Of a stretch of 64,000 nucleotides of DNA, positions 24,639-33,783 are shown piece after piece. Position 1 is the stretch's first letter; the number at the start of each line of letters is the position of its first letter. The stretch is taken from assembly GCF_021646545.1 (NCBI RefSeq), contig NZ_JAKIRP010000001.1, positions 682,001-746,000 on the forward strand, given 5' to 3'. The notes beneath the pieces are model-generated. The model was given only the letters and a program-made list of their open reading frames with translations, had not been told where the DNA came from and did no database searches. Made by a program: the position numbers and the translations under genes. The DNA is from Chitinophaga filiformis (lineage in GTDB: Bacteria; Bacteroidota; Bacteroidia; Chitinophagales; Chitinophagaceae).

Positions 24639-27600
24639 ATGTCAGTGAATAAGATCAATGCACCAACACACCATCTTAGTGGTCAGGCTTTTTATATGCG
24701 TCTGCAGGAAGCGGCCAACAGGCCATTCCCTACAGAAACACTACGACAGATCCGGCAATTGCTGGAACAGCTGTTCCGCTACCTTACCCGGGAAGAAACG
24801 CGCAGTTTCGGCAACCTGTTTGCCCGCATGCAGTTCTTCTTTGATAAATATCCCGTTCCTGCCGCTTTGCAGGAACAACTTACTGCCTTACGTATTCACA
24901 CGCACAAAGCCGTTATCGGAACACTGACCGCAGATACGGAATTATCTCTCATCTGCGTGCAAACCATGGCAAATGCCATACAACACTTCTGTGAAATTCC
25001 TGTTCCTGACATCCTCATACAACATTGTCTTCCCGTACAGGGAAGTACCCTCGCTTATACGCCTCAGCTTTCAGCAGCATTGGTGCCACAACTGAAATGT
25101 CTTATTACGGATGTTGGCCCTTTACAGAAAAGATCCGATCAGGCGCCATATTTCACGCTGGGTTGCCGCAATGATGATCTGGGATTATTCCGGCTGATGA
25201 TCTCAGAAAGTGTACAACCACACACCACGCTGTTACATGCTCAATTGCGTGCCTATGATACCGTGCATATCCTGCATTGTAGTAAAACTGAGGCGCCGGG
25301 CTTATATGAAGCCGTACATGCCACCAGGATTATCCTGGAACCAGACCTCCTTGTAGATATCAGTGACCTGGCGGAATGCTTCGGCAGGCAGGGCGCCGGC
25401 AAACTGCTCTATCTTGTGAAAAAGCTGGTTCCGCAAACACCCGGTGTCGCAGCTTTCAAAGGGAATGTGGTGAACGCCCTGCTGGACAATGTGCTGCGCA
25501 ATCCCGAAATGGACCTGCGACAGTCGTTCGTGGAAGCAGTGGCTGAAAATGTATTACAGGCTGCCGCCTACGGTCGCGTGGAGCTGAACAACATGTTTGC
25601 CGACATTCGCACAAAACACTGGCCTAACCTATTGCAGTCAGCAGCAGAACTGCATAACCGTCCCGTCAGAATAGAACCTACGTTTTTCTCGGCCTTATAC
25701 GGCCTGCAGGGACGACTGGATATTCTGGCGGAAGATGATACGGATTCCCTGCGAAAAGAGATTTTTGAGCTGAAAAGTGGCCGTTCTCCGGATTATGGCG
25801 CGTGGAAGAACCATGAGATGCAGGTAGTAGGGTATAACCTGTTGCTGCAATCTGCGTTTGGCGATGAACGACGCGGCAGTTCTGCTATTCTGTACTCTGC
25901 CGCCAACGATACACCACTCCGGAATGTAAGCAGTAACCGGCCGGCAGAAAATGAACTGCTGGCGCTCCGTAACGAAGTCGTCTCCCAGTTATTACGGCTG
26001 GCGGCAGGGGAATACGGCATTCTCGACCAGATCACCACAGTGGCTGCAGAAGGACTGCCATCATTCAGCGCGGTGCACTTTACAGCTTTTGAAGCCGTAT
26101 ACACCACAGCGTCACCATTATTGCGCACTTACTATCAGCAATTCCTGTCCTTTCTGCTACGGGAATACCTGCTGGCAAAATGCGGCATGTATTCTGCGCC
26201 CGACAGGGAAGATGATTCAGAAGGCTTTGCTGCGCTGTGGCTACTATCTGAAGCTGAAAAGCTCGAGCGCTTTAACATCATTCCCGGACTGCAGTTCCGT
26301 CATTTTGATGCTGAAAGCAGTACAGTTGTTTTCAATATCCATATCCCGGTCAATCATAATTTCCGTACCGGCGATACTGCCATCATCTATCCCCGTTCCC
26401 CGGATGGACTGTTCCCATTGCGGCACCAGGTACTGAAGGGCAGGATAGATGCCCTGGGAAAAGCCAGCTTAACCTTTTCACTGAACAACCGGCAGATCAC
26501 CCACGATTTTTTCGGTCAGCAACAATTGTGGGTCATAGAACATGATATCTATGAATCTAATTACTGGGTGGCTGCCACCGCCTTGTTTCATGTGCTGGAA
26601 CCCCGGTTTGCCCAGCGGATGGAATTACTGCTGGGGCAGCGGGCCCCGCTCTCTGCTCCGCTGAGCGCACCCTGCCCGCCGATGTTTAACAGTAACCAGC
26701 AGGCTATTTTGCAGGCCGCCCTGGAAGCACAGGACTATTACCTCATACAGGGACCTCCGGGTACCGGCAAAACCTCCGCCTTACTGACGGCATTGGTTTC
26801 CTCTCTTGTTAACAATGGCAACCAGATAGTGATCGTCGCGTTTACCAATCGTGCGGTAGAAGAGATCTGCCGGAAGCTGGAGGACAAAGGCATCACTCAT
26901 CTTCGTATGGGCAGCCGCCGCTCAGCGGCAGAGCACCAGTTGCGCCAGTATTGTCTGAACGGCGATATTGAGGGAGCCGGAAGATTTGTTATGAACCAGC
27001 GTGTTTTCGTAGGTACGGTGGCTACCATGGCCACACGCCTTCATCTGCTGCAAATGCTGGGCGTAAAAATGGACACGCTGATCGCGGATGAAGCATCCCA
27101 GCTCACAGAACCACAGTTACTGGGGTTGCTGATGCCCTTCCGGAAGTTTATTCTGATAGGAGACCAGAATCAGTTACCGCCTGTTGTTGCGCAGGCAGAC
27201 CAATTCTGCCAGATCCAGCATCCTTTACTGACGGCACAGGGTATCACAGACCTCCGCTGCACCCTGTTTGAACGGCTCATCCAACACTGCAAGACCATGA
27301 AGTGGAGCCATGCGTGGGGCATGCTGAATACCCATTTCAGGATGCATAATGACATTGCATCCCTGATTAACCACTATTACGCCGGACAGCTCTCTGCCGG
27401 TAATCCATTACAATCGCAGCCATACAATCCCGGGCAGCATACTGACGCCGATAACTGGTCTTATATACTTTCCAGGGGCCGTACGCTGTTTATTCCCAGC
27501 CCGCATGAGCCAACATCCAAAATGCACCGTACAGAGGCAGAGCAGGTAGTATCCCTCTTGCATCATTTCAGGCAGCGGTATGGCCGTCGGTTTAGTAGTG

Positions 27601-27950
27601 AAACAGTTGGAGTAGTAACGCCCTGGCGCACGCAGATAAGTCTTATCCGCGAGCTGATCGGAAATGATGATGAGCTCCAGGCCATCAACATCGACACAGC
27701 AGAACGCTTCCAGGGGGCGGAAAATGACATTATTATCGTCTCCCTGGCGGTATATCATCCGGTACAACTGGGGCAGTTACAAAATCTGGGCGCATTTCAC
27801 TGGGAAGACAGCAGGGTAGAGGTTGACAGGAAATTGCTGGTCACGCTTTCCCGGGCCAGGCAGCAGGTCATCATTATGGGGCATGAACCGGTATTAAGAG
27901 CCAGCAGGCATTATACGGAGCTGCTGGACAGTATGATCAGGTGTTCATAA
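24639..27950 (+). CDS. Dna2-like RecB-type nuclease / SF1B helicase
   Basis: A 1103-aa cytosolic protein combining two activities. Around residues 358-400 the RecB-family PD-(D/E)XK nuclease motifs appear in order: GRLDIL, FELKSG (the E-x-K pair) and QVVGYNLLL (the Q-x-x-x-Y motif). From ~690 a superfamily 1B helicase follows: Walker A QGPPGTGKTSALL (~705), IVAFTNRAVEEICRKL, Walker B IADEASQL (~816), the GDQNQLPPV motif, NTHFRMH, VVTPWRTQ, DTAERFQGAENDIIIVSL and VTLSRARQQ. This order matches Dna2, which processes 5' flaps and DNA ends. The four Fe-S cysteines of Dna2/AddB are not evident. No neighbouring genes suggest a defence operon. It is probably a DNA repair enzyme. Confidence 0.85.
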   Translation: MSVNKINAPTHHLSGQAFYMRLQEAANRPFPTETLRQIRQLLEQLFRYLTREETRSFGNLFARMQFFFDKYPVPAALQEQLTALRIHTHKAVIGTLTADTELSLICVQTMANAIQHFCEIPVPDILIQHCLPVQGSTLAYTPQLSAALVPQLKCLITDVGPLQKRSDQAPYFTLGCRNDDLGLFRLMISESVQPHTTLLHAQLRAYDTVHILHCSKTEAPGLYEAVHATRIILEPDLLVDISDLAECFGRQGAGKLLYLVKKLVPQTPGVAAFKGNVVNALLDNVLRNPEMDLRQSFVEAVAENVLQAAAYGRVELNNMFADIRTKHWPNLLQSAAELHNRPVRIEPTFFSALYGLQGRLDILAEDDTDSLRKEIFELKSGRSPDYGAWKNHEMQVVGYNLLLQSAFGDERRGSSAILYSAANDTPLRNVSSNRPAENELLALRNEVVSQLLRLAAGEYGILDQITTVAAEGLPSFSAVHFTAFEAVYTTASPLLRTYYQQFLSFLLREYLLAKCGMYSAPDREDDSEGFAALWLLSEAEKLERFNIIPGLQFRHFDAESSTVVFNIHIPVNHNFRTGDTAIIYPRSPDGLFPLRHQVLKGRIDALGKASLTFSLNNRQITHDFFGQQQLWVIEHDIYESNYWVAATALFHVLEPRFAQRMELLLGQRAPLSAPLSAPCPPMFNSNQQAILQAALEAQDYYLIQGPPGTGKTSALLTALVSSLVNNGNQIVIVAFTNRAVEEICRKLEDKGITHLRMGSRRSAAEHQLRQYCLNGDIEGAGRFVMNQRVFVGTVATMATRLHLLQMLGVKMDTLIADEASQLTEPQLLGLLMPFRKFILIGDQNQLPPVVAQADQFCQIQHPLLTAQGITDLRCTLFERLIQHCKTMKWSHAWGMLNTHFRMHNDIASLINHYYAGQLSAGNPLQSQPYNPGQHTDADNWSYILSRGRTLFIPSPHEPTSKMHRTEAEQVVSLLHHFRQRYGRRFSSETVGVVTPWRTQISLIRELIGNDDELQAINIDTAERFQGAENDIIIVSLAVYHPVQLGQLQNLGAFHWEDSRVEVDRKLLVTLSRARQQVIIMGHEPVLRASRHYTELLDSMIRCS

Positions 27951-27953
27951 AAA

Positions 27954-27981
27954 AAGCCATCTGTCATGAAACAGATGGCTT
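27954..27981. terminator. Hairpin terminator between convergent genes
   Basis: A perfect 11-bp stem (AAGCCATCTGT / ACAGATGGCTT) lies between the helicase and the minus-strand NUMOD4 gene. The A-run on its left gives a T-run for the minus strand, so it mainly serves the NUMOD4 gene. Confidence 0.75.
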
Positions 27982-28025
27982 GTATGTCAGACAACATCAT
28001 ATGATCATTCCTGGAAAACCAGGCT

Positions 28026-28595
28026 TTAATCCAGTGTTACATGGCTCCAGTTTTCACCGCTCTTTATGCGGTAGAGTTGCATTTCGCTGATATCAAATTG
28101 TTCAGCGATCTGCTTCATTGTTTTTCTGCCGGGCTTTGCCAGCAGGCGTTTAATACTTTTTACTTTGGTGATGTTCAGCTTAAGCCCCTTAACACGGTTC
28201 CGCTGCTTTTCCTTATAGGCAAGTTTTGCGGGGCTGAACTGCTGATGAGCTTCCATTTCTTCCTTAGTAGCCCATTGCAGATTGGTGGCTTTATTATTCT
28301 TCTTATCGTAATCTATGTGGATAACGTACTTGTAGGTACGTCCCGGCTTTTTATTAAACAACTTTGCAACTTCCCGGTGAAGGTAAAGGGACTGATAACT
28401 ATCCGCTGGCTTTACATTCAATACTGTATAGCCCTCTACCGTGGAACCGGACAACAATTTCCCGTCTGAAATATCTTCGTAATAGCTGATCACTCTTCCC
28501 ATGTTAGATACTGCATACTTTTTACGCAGGGCAGATTTATTTTTAATCTGCAAGTCTTTCCAGACTTCATTTTTCAGATTTTTAATCGTGGCCAT
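28026..28595 (-). CDS. NUMOD4/HNH-like protein with C-terminal helix-turn-helix
   Basis: The 189-aa protein has an N-terminal NUMOD4-like segment (EVWKDLQ, then KYAVSNMGRVISYYED). A degenerate HNH-type nuclease core follows (LHREVAKLFNKKPGRTYKYV, then IHIDYDKKNNKATNLQWAT, where the family has a His plus Asn residues). A predicted C-terminal helix-turn-helix reads MKQIAEQFDISEMQLYRIKS. NUMOD/HNH proteins are known as homing endonucleases, often phage-borne; here no phage or intron surrounds the gene. It may be a domesticated DNA-binding protein. Activity is uncertain because the first catalytic His of the HNH motif is not in a clear context. Confidence 0.75.
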   Translation of the reverse strand: MATIKNLKNEVWKDLQIKNKSALRKKYAVSNMGRVISYYEDISDGKLLSGSTVEGYTVLNVKPADSYQSLYLHREVAKLFNKKPGRTYKYVIHIDYDKKNNKATNLQWATKEEMEAHQQFSPAKLAYKEKQRNRVKGLKLNITKVKSIKRLLAKPGRKTMKQIAEQFDISEMQLYRIKSGENWSHVTLD

Positions 28596-28626
28596 GTGAA
28601 AGAAATTTAATAGTTGAACCTGGGGT

Positions 28627-29691
28627 TTATCCGTAAACGTTACAATCTGCTACTTCATTTTTTGCTGGCAGTAGGTTTTGGTCAGTAAGGGGGGATGTCC
28701 GTTCAATTATATGATCTTTGTAATGCAATGCTATCGTATCTAACACTTCTTCTACAGCTGCCAATGTACTGCAAGTTACTAATTGATGCCTGAATTCTTT
28801 GATATGCGGTAACCCTTTCAGGTAATTGGTATAGTGTCGTCTCATCTCAAGTATTCCCACCACATCTCCTTTCCACTGGACGGAATGCCGCAGGTGTTTT
28901 TTACATACTTCTACCCGTTCCAAAACAGATGGGGGAGGCAAATGTTCACCCGTTTGTATAAAATGTTTTATTTCATTGAAGATCCATGGATATCCGATCG
29001 CAGCACGTCCAATCATAATCCCATCCACTCCATATTTCGCGCGGGCTGCAATAGCCTGCTCTGGGGTACATATGTCCCCGTTACCGAATATAGGGATATG
29101 AATGCGTGGATTGTTCTTGACCTTTCCGATCAATGTCCAGTCGGCATTTCCCTTGTACATCTGTGTACGGGTGCGGCCATGGATGGTCAGTGCCTGGATA
29201 CCCACATCCTGCAGTCGTTCCGCCACCTCTTCAATGTTTTTTGTATCATCGTCCCAACCCAGGCGGGTTTTTACGGTCACCGGCAAACGGGTCGCTTTTA
29301 CTACAGCAGCAGTCAGCTTCACCATTTTGGGAATATCTTTCAGAATGCCGGAACCGGCGCCTTTACAAACCACTTTTTTAACAGGACAACCGTAGTTAAT
29401 GTCCAGCAGGTCGGGGTTCGTGGCCTCCACGATCTGGGCGGCCATTGCCATTGGTTCCTCGTCTCCTCCGAATATCTGGATACCCACAGGTCGTTCGTAA
29501 TCAAATATATCCAGCTTCTGCCGGCTCTTGATGGCATCACGTATAAGTCCCTCCGAAGAAATAAACTCAGTATACATCAGGTCCGCACCGTTTTCTTTAC
29601 ACACCGCACGAAAAGGCGGATCACTTACATCTTCCATTGGCGCAAGCAACAGCGGAAAATTGCCCAATGTTATATTTCCAATCTTTACCAT
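28627..29691 (-). CDS. dusB: tRNA-dihydrouridine synthase (DusB-type)
   Basis: A flavoenzyme that reduces uridines in the tRNA D-loop with NADPH. The 354-aa form starting at the ATG at 29691 begins directly with the TIM barrel (NITLGNFPLLLAPMEDVSD); a TTG start 57 nt upstream is unlikely. Landmarks are GCPVKKVVCKGAGSGIL with the catalytic cysteine, VKTRLGWD, TIHGRTRTQMYKGNADW and FGNGDICTPEQA (FMN site), then GVDGIMIGRAAIGYPWIF. It is divergent from the CPBP protease gene. Confidence 0.95.
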   Translation of the reverse strand: MVKIGNITLGNFPLLLAPMEDVSDPPFRAVCKENGADLMYTEFISSEGLIRDAIKSRQKLDIFDYERPVGIQIFGGDEEPMAMAAQIVEATNPDLLDINYGCPVKKVVCKGAGSGILKDIPKMVKLTAAVVKATRLPVTVKTRLGWDDDTKNIEEVAERLQDVGIQALTIHGRTRTQMYKGNADWTLIGKVKNNPRIHIPIFGNGDICTPEQAIAARAKYGVDGIMIGRAAIGYPWIFNEIKHFIQTGEHLPPPSVLERVEVCKKHLRHSVQWKGDVVGILEMRRHYTNYLKGLPHIKEFRHQLVTCSTLAAVEEVLDTIALHYKDHIIERTSPLTDQNLLPAKNEVADCNVYG

Positions 29692-29785
29692 TTTATCATT
29701 TGTAGGGCTGACGTCCAATTCCGGGGAAATCCGGAAAGCAATTGTCAACTCGATTTCGCACTGTAAATTTACGCAAAATTAATCT

Positions 29786-30751
29786 ATGACAGGCCGTTTG
29801 AAGCAATATCCGCCATCATTACAGTTCGCAGCATTTGTTGGCTTTTTCCTGCTGTTTTCAGTCCTATATCTGTTTTTCCTTGCTTTTGTATTCCCGCCCA
29901 TAAGCGGTTACTCGTTAACGACACTCCAAAGTGAACTATATACGGCCCAGGAGGCCCTGGCGCCGGTATCCCCTAAAGTTCTCGGCTATTTGAAATTAAC
30001 GCAATTTCTATACAGTTTAGTAGTTTTTTTGCTCCCTCCCGTATTTTTTACCTTCATGGTAGCTGACCGCCCTGCTAAATGGCTGAGAATCGACCGGACG
30101 CCACGTTTCCTGCCCATTATATTAGCTTTTTCGATCATGCTGGTGGCCTTCCCGTTTGTAAGTTATACCGGCGACTGGAACCACACCTGGCCCTTTTCGC
30201 CTGAGGTAAGGAAGCTGGAGGAGCAGACGGAAACGCTTACGCGGGTACTGTTAACAATGTCCAACATTTCCGACCTGCTCATCAATCTGGCGCTGATAGC
30301 CATTATTCCGGCCATAGCAGAAGAATTCTTCTTCAGAGGTGTTGTACAGCGCCTGTTCATCAAAATGATGCCGCAGCTGCCCTGGCTGGCCGTATTCATT
30401 ACTGCTGTTTGTTTCAGTGCCATTCATATGCAATGGATGGATTTCATTCCCCGCGTGTTACTCGGCTTCCTGCTGGGCGCCATCTATTACCTCAGTGGTA
30501 ATCTCTGGCTGTCTATACTGGGCCATTTCCTGAACAATGGCCTGCAGGTTGTGATGATTTATCTCTACCAGGCCAAAATTATTAAGACAGACCCAATGAC
30601 GTCCACACCGACCGAATGGTATATCGCAGCACTCAGCCTGGCATTGACTATTGGGGCTATCTGGCTGTTTGATAAACAGACGACTCCCGGAGAACGGGAA
30701 CACAATCACCGGGACGACTTTAACGACAATGTTGAATCAATCGGGAAGTAA
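29786..30751 (+). CDS. CPBP-family intramembrane glutamic protease
   Basis: The 321-aa protein has about eight hydrophobic segments. The Abi/CPBP (Rce1-like) motifs are intact: AEEFFFRGVVQR (motif 1, EExxxR), FSAIHMQWMDFIPR (motif 2, Fxx-H) and LSILGHFLNNGLQV (motif 3, HxxxN). Substrates in bacteria are mostly unknown. It leads a plus-strand run with DUF2007, cdsA and psd (gaps 30, 57 and 24 nt), suggesting a membrane-homeostasis operon. Confidence 0.9.
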   Translation: MTGRLKQYPPSLQFAAFVGFFLLFSVLYLFFLAFVFPPISGYSLTTLQSELYTAQEALAPVSPKVLGYLKLTQFLYSLVVFLLPPVFFTFMVADRPAKWLRIDRTPRFLPIILAFSIMLVAFPFVSYTGDWNHTWPFSPEVRKLEEQTETLTRVLLTMSNISDLLINLALIAIIPAIAEEFFFRGVVQRLFIKMMPQLPWLAVFITAVCFSAIHMQWMDFIPRVLLGFLLGAIYYLSGNLWLSILGHFLNNGLQVVMIYLYQAKIIKTDPMTSTPTEWYIAALSLALTIGAIWLFDKQTTPGEREHNHRDDFNDNVESIGK

Positions 30752-30781
30752 TCGTACTTTAGTCCTAACAAACGGATTATT

Positions 30782-31003
30782 ATGGAAAAAGACTGGGTGA
30801 AAATTTATTATACCAACCAATTGTTCCGCGCGGAGATTATCAGGGGGATGCTGGAAGAAAACGGGATCAATGTGGTACTTATCAACAGGCAGGACTCTGC
30901 TTACTTAACGGCCCTGCCAGGCATGGTGGAGCTGTTTGTTCACAACTCCCAGGAAGCAGACGCCAGGCAATTACTGGCCGAGGCCTCCGGAGACCTGGCC
31001 TGA
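30782..31003 (+). CDS. DUF2007-type small protein
   Basis: The 73-aa cytosolic protein has the DUF2007 (putative signal-transducing) pattern: YYTNQLFRAEIIRGMLEENG, then VVLINRQDSAY and a strand VELFVHNSQEADAR. The fold is ferredoxin-like and distantly like PII proteins. No function is known. It is probably cotranscribed with the CPBP and cdsA genes. Confidence 0.82.
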   Translation: MEKDWVKIYYTNQLFRAEIIRGMLEENGINVVLINRQDSAYLTALPGMVELFVHNSQEADARQLLAEASGDLA

Positions 31004-31060
31004 TATTACCAGCCTTTTTCCGCTTTCAACACAGATTTGTAAAACAATTGCCATTTCAGC

Positions 31061-31948
31061 ATGAAAACTTTCTTTACCCGTACAGCAACAGCACTGGTTT
31101 TTGTAGCCGTGATGCTTGGCGGGATCCTTTATAGTCCTTTTACGTTCTTTCTGCTTTTCTTCCTGATCAATTTCTTTGCATTACAGGAGTATTTTAAGCT
31201 CATCCGTCATGTGGACCCGGACTATAATAATATTTCCGGCTGGCATAAAACCGGCTTACTGGTAGCCAGCTGTGCCCTGATCATGGCCTTCACAGGGGAG
31301 CATTTTTCCTCCGCCGCCAACCTGTCCCTGGGGTTCCTGGGCTGGTGGCTGACTATCATCTTCCTGCTGATCATGCCTATCGGAGAAATACTGCTGAGCA
31401 AGGACTTTTCCCTGAAAAACATGGGTTATTCCGCGCTGGGCCTGGCGTATATCACCCTTTCCCTCGGACTGCTGGTACACCTTTGCCTGAACTATGACGC
31501 CATTCGCTTTACCGATACCGCCACAGGCACCGGTCCCGGCTGGCTGATCCCCTTACTGCTGATCGCTTTTATCTGGATCAACGATACGATGGCATACATC
31601 GTGGGATCACTGATAGGACGTACCCCTTTTGCCCCTGCTATTTCGCCGAAAAAGACCATTGAGGGTACAGTGGGAGGTATGATACTGGCCGTTGCCGCAG
31701 CGGGTGTATACGGCTACTTCTGGGGCAGTGAATACCTATCCTTACAGCACTGGCTGGTGCTGGCTGCCATAGCCGCCATTTTTGGAACAGCCGGCGATCT
31801 CATCGAATCAAAACTCAAGCGTATGGCCGGGGTGAAAGACTCGGGCAGCATCATGCCCGGGCACGGAGGTTTTATGGACCGCTTTGATTCCCTGCTGCTG
31901 GCAGCACCGTTTGCCTGGTTGTACGTACATTTCTTTGCAATGATTTAA
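31061..31948 (+). CDS. cdsA: Phosphatidate cytidylyltransferase
   Basis: CdsA makes CDP-diacylglycerol from phosphatidic acid and CTP, the branch point of phospholipid synthesis. The 295-aa protein has about seven to eight membrane helices and the CdsA signature near the C-terminus: KRMAGVKDSGSIMPGHGGFM followed by DRFDSLL. The upstream ISPKKTIEGTVGG motif is also present. psd follows 24 nt later, pairing two enzymes of the phosphatidylethanolamine route. Confidence 0.96.
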   Translation: MKTFFTRTATALVFVAVMLGGILYSPFTFFLLFFLINFFALQEYFKLIRHVDPDYNNISGWHKTGLLVASCALIMAFTGEHFSSAANLSLGFLGWWLTIIFLLIMPIGEILLSKDFSLKNMGYSALGLAYITLSLGLLVHLCLNYDAIRFTDTATGTGPGWLIPLLLIAFIWINDTMAYIVGSLIGRTPFAPAISPKKTIEGTVGGMILAVAAAGVYGYFWGSEYLSLQHWLVLAAIAAIFGTAGDLIESKLKRMAGVKDSGSIMPGHGGFMDRFDSLLLAAPFAWLYVHFFAMI

Positions 31949-31972
31949 CTTCGCATTAAATACATAACAACA

Positions 31973-32626
31973 ATGAAGATCCACCGAGAAGGATTAGCTA
32001 CCATTTTACTGACCTTTGCTGTTCTTGCCCTGATCAACGGCGCCGTTTTCTACTTTTTAGGACATATGCCGCTGCTCTGCAGGATCGTGGCTGCCTTTTC
32101 CCTGGTACTGTTCCTGTTTATCATTTCCTTTTTCCGTATCCCTAAACGGGAAATGAAACTGGATGAATCCCTGGTAATTGCTCCCTGCGACGGTAAAGTA
32201 GTAGTGATTGAAGAAACCTATGAACCTGAGTATTTTAAAGACAAACGCCTGCAGGTGTCCATCTTTATGAGCCCTGCCAACGTACACGTGAACAGGAATC
32301 CGATCAGCGGACAGGTGAAATTGTCACAGTATCACGCAGGTAAATACCTCGTGGCATGGCATCCAAAATCTTCTACTGAGAATGAACGCCATACCGTAGT
32401 GATCGGTAACGCGAAAGCGGATATACTGGTAAGACAGATCGCCGGTGCATTAGCCCGCCGTATCGTGAATTATCTGAAACCCGGTATGCAGGTGACTCAG
32501 AACGAGGAACTGGGCTTCATTAAATTTGGCTCAAGGGTAGACATTTACCTCCCGGTAGGTACCCAGGTCAATGTGGCACTGGAACAAGTGGTACGTGGAG
32601 GTCAAACTGTGATCGCTACCATTTAA
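31973..32626 (+). CDS. psd: Phosphatidylserine decarboxylase (short, PSD-A type)
   Basis: The enzyme converts phosphatidylserine to phosphatidylethanolamine and uses a pyruvoyl group made by self-cleavage. The 217-aa protein is of the short class: two N-terminal membrane helices, then LVIAPCDGKVVVIEETYEPE, SIFMSPANVHVNRNPISGQV, and the self-cleavage site Gly-Ser in ELGFIKFGSRVDIYLP near the C-terminus. It directly follows cdsA. pssA is not in the window. Confidence 0.95.
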   Translation: MKIHREGLATILLTFAVLALINGAVFYFLGHMPLLCRIVAAFSLVLFLFIISFFRIPKREMKLDESLVIAPCDGKVVVIEETYEPEYFKDKRLQVSIFMSPANVHVNRNPISGQVKLSQYHAGKYLVAWHPKSSTENERHTVVIGNAKADILVRQIAGALARRIVNYLKPGMQVTQNEELGFIKFGSRVDIYLPVGTQVNVALEQVVRGGQTVIATI

Positions 32627-32659
32627 TTGCTTATATTTAACAGCATAAACAGACTAGTC

Positions 32660-32917
32660 ATGAAAAAACTGATCTTAGGAGCAACCGCTGTATTATTTTT
32701 CTCCGGCGCAGTATTCGCCCAGGAAAAGACGAAAGAGGCGTCCTGCTGTAAAAAATCAGCGACTGCTGCCGCATGCTGTAAAAAAGACCAGGTAGCAAAA
32801 GGCAGCGCCTGCTGTAAACAACCCAGCAAAACTGCCGCCCTGCGCACAGCAGCCGCTAAACCGGCAAAGCCAGCGCAACCTGCTACTGCCTCCGCAGTAA
32901 AACCATCTGGCAAATAG
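32660..32917 (+). CDS. Small secreted protein with repeated CCK motifs
   Basis: The 85-aa protein starts at 32660 with a signal peptide (MKKLILGATAVLFFSGAVFA). The mature part has three Cys-Cys-Lys motifs at regular distance (ASCCKKS, AACCKKD, SACCKQ), spaced 12-15 residues apart, followed by a Lys/Pro/Ala-rich tail (AAKPAKPAQPA). I recognise no family. Paired cysteines in the periplasm suggest metal binding or disulfide linkage; this is inference. It lies 33 nt after psd and may be cotranscribed; a strong terminator follows. Confidence 0.75.
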   Translation: MKKLILGATAVLFFSGAVFAQEKTKEASCCKKSATAAACCKKDQVAKGSACCKQPSKTAALRTAAAKPAKPAQPATASAVKPSGK

Positions 32918-32934
32918 ATCATCAATTATAACAG

Positions 32935-32982
32935 AAAGTCCCATCCTCAATAGCTAACCGCAATGAGGATGGGACTTTTTAT
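32935..32982 (+). terminator. Intrinsic terminator closing the CPBP-cdsA-psd run
   Basis: The stem AAAGTCCCATCCTCA / TGAGGATGGGACTTT encloses a 14-base loop and is followed by TTATT. The yjjG-like gene ends 12 bp beyond on the other strand. Confidence 0.85.
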
Positions 32983-32994
32983 TGTAAACAGGTG

Positions 32995-33693
32995 CTACAG
33001 GATTGTTTTCAGCTCGTCCAGACTGTTGATGACGAAGGTCGGTTTTAGCTCACCAGTGACTGGTACAAGCGGGTTGAAATACACCTGGTCTATTCCGGCA
33101 TTAAATGCGCCGATAATGTCAATATCCAACGCATCTCCGATCATAATACTGCTGTCTGCTGTAGCGGCTGCCCTGGTAATGGCATAGTCGAAGATCTCCC
33201 TGTATGGTTTCAGGCTGCCGGCAGACTCTGAGGTGATGACATGTGTGAAAAAGTGATCTATCCCTGAACTTTTCATCTTACGCAGCTGTGTTTCCTCAAA
33301 ACCATTGGTGATCATATGCATGGGATAGTTCTTTGCTGCCAGGTACTCAAGCACCTCTTTCGCATAAGGGAAAAGGGCTGTCTGGGTAGGCAATTCCTCC
33401 AGGAACTGTGTGCCCAGCGCTTCGCACAATTTCTCATCCCCGATCTTAAAATCGAGTAGCGTAAGGCGGAAACGTTTGCTGCGCAGATCATTCCGGGTGA
33501 TAAATCCCTTCCGGAAACGGTCCCAGAGTTTATTATTATGCACCATGTAGACCTCATGAAATTCCTTAAAGGAGGGTACCCCGCGGCTTTCCAGCTTATG
33601 TGCGTGATACAGCTGCTCTAATACCAGGTAGGCATTGGTCTCAAAATCCCATAGGGTATGGTCCAGATCGAAAAATATATGCTTGTATTTCAT
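32995..33693 (-). CDS. YjjG-family noncanonical pyrimidine nucleotidase (HAD)
   Basis: The 232-aa HAD phosphatase has motif I FFDLDHTLWDFETN, whose trailing WDF and long helical cap match the YjjG family, motif II MITNGFEETQ, motif III lysine in GSLKPYREIF, and motif IV IMIGDALDIDIIGA. YjjG hydrolyses nucleoside monophosphates including damaged pyrimidines, a house-cleaning role. It is a single gene convergent with the CCK-protein transcript. Confidence 0.9.
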   Translation of the reverse strand: MKYKHIFFDLDHTLWDFETNAYLVLEQLYHAHKLESRGVPSFKEFHEVYMVHNNKLWDRFRKGFITRNDLRSKRFRLTLLDFKIGDEKLCEALGTQFLEELPTQTALFPYAKEVLEYLAAKNYPMHMITNGFEETQLRKMKSSGIDHFFTHVITSESAGSLKPYREIFDYAITRAAATADSSIMIGDALDIDIIGAFNAGIDQVYFNPLVPVTGELKPTFVINSLDELKTIL

Positions 33694-33783
33694 TTTCTAG
33701 CGCGTCCTTAATCAACCACAAAGATACTCATTACGGGGGGAAGCACATTTTTTACTATTTTCCGTCTCCCTTAATCAGAAAAT

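Noticed and set aside
24639..28595. Helicase-nuclease plus NUMOD4/HNH gene as an anti-phage defence island
   Set aside because: The genes are convergent with separate terminators, flanked by housekeeping genes, and no other defence-type gene is near.
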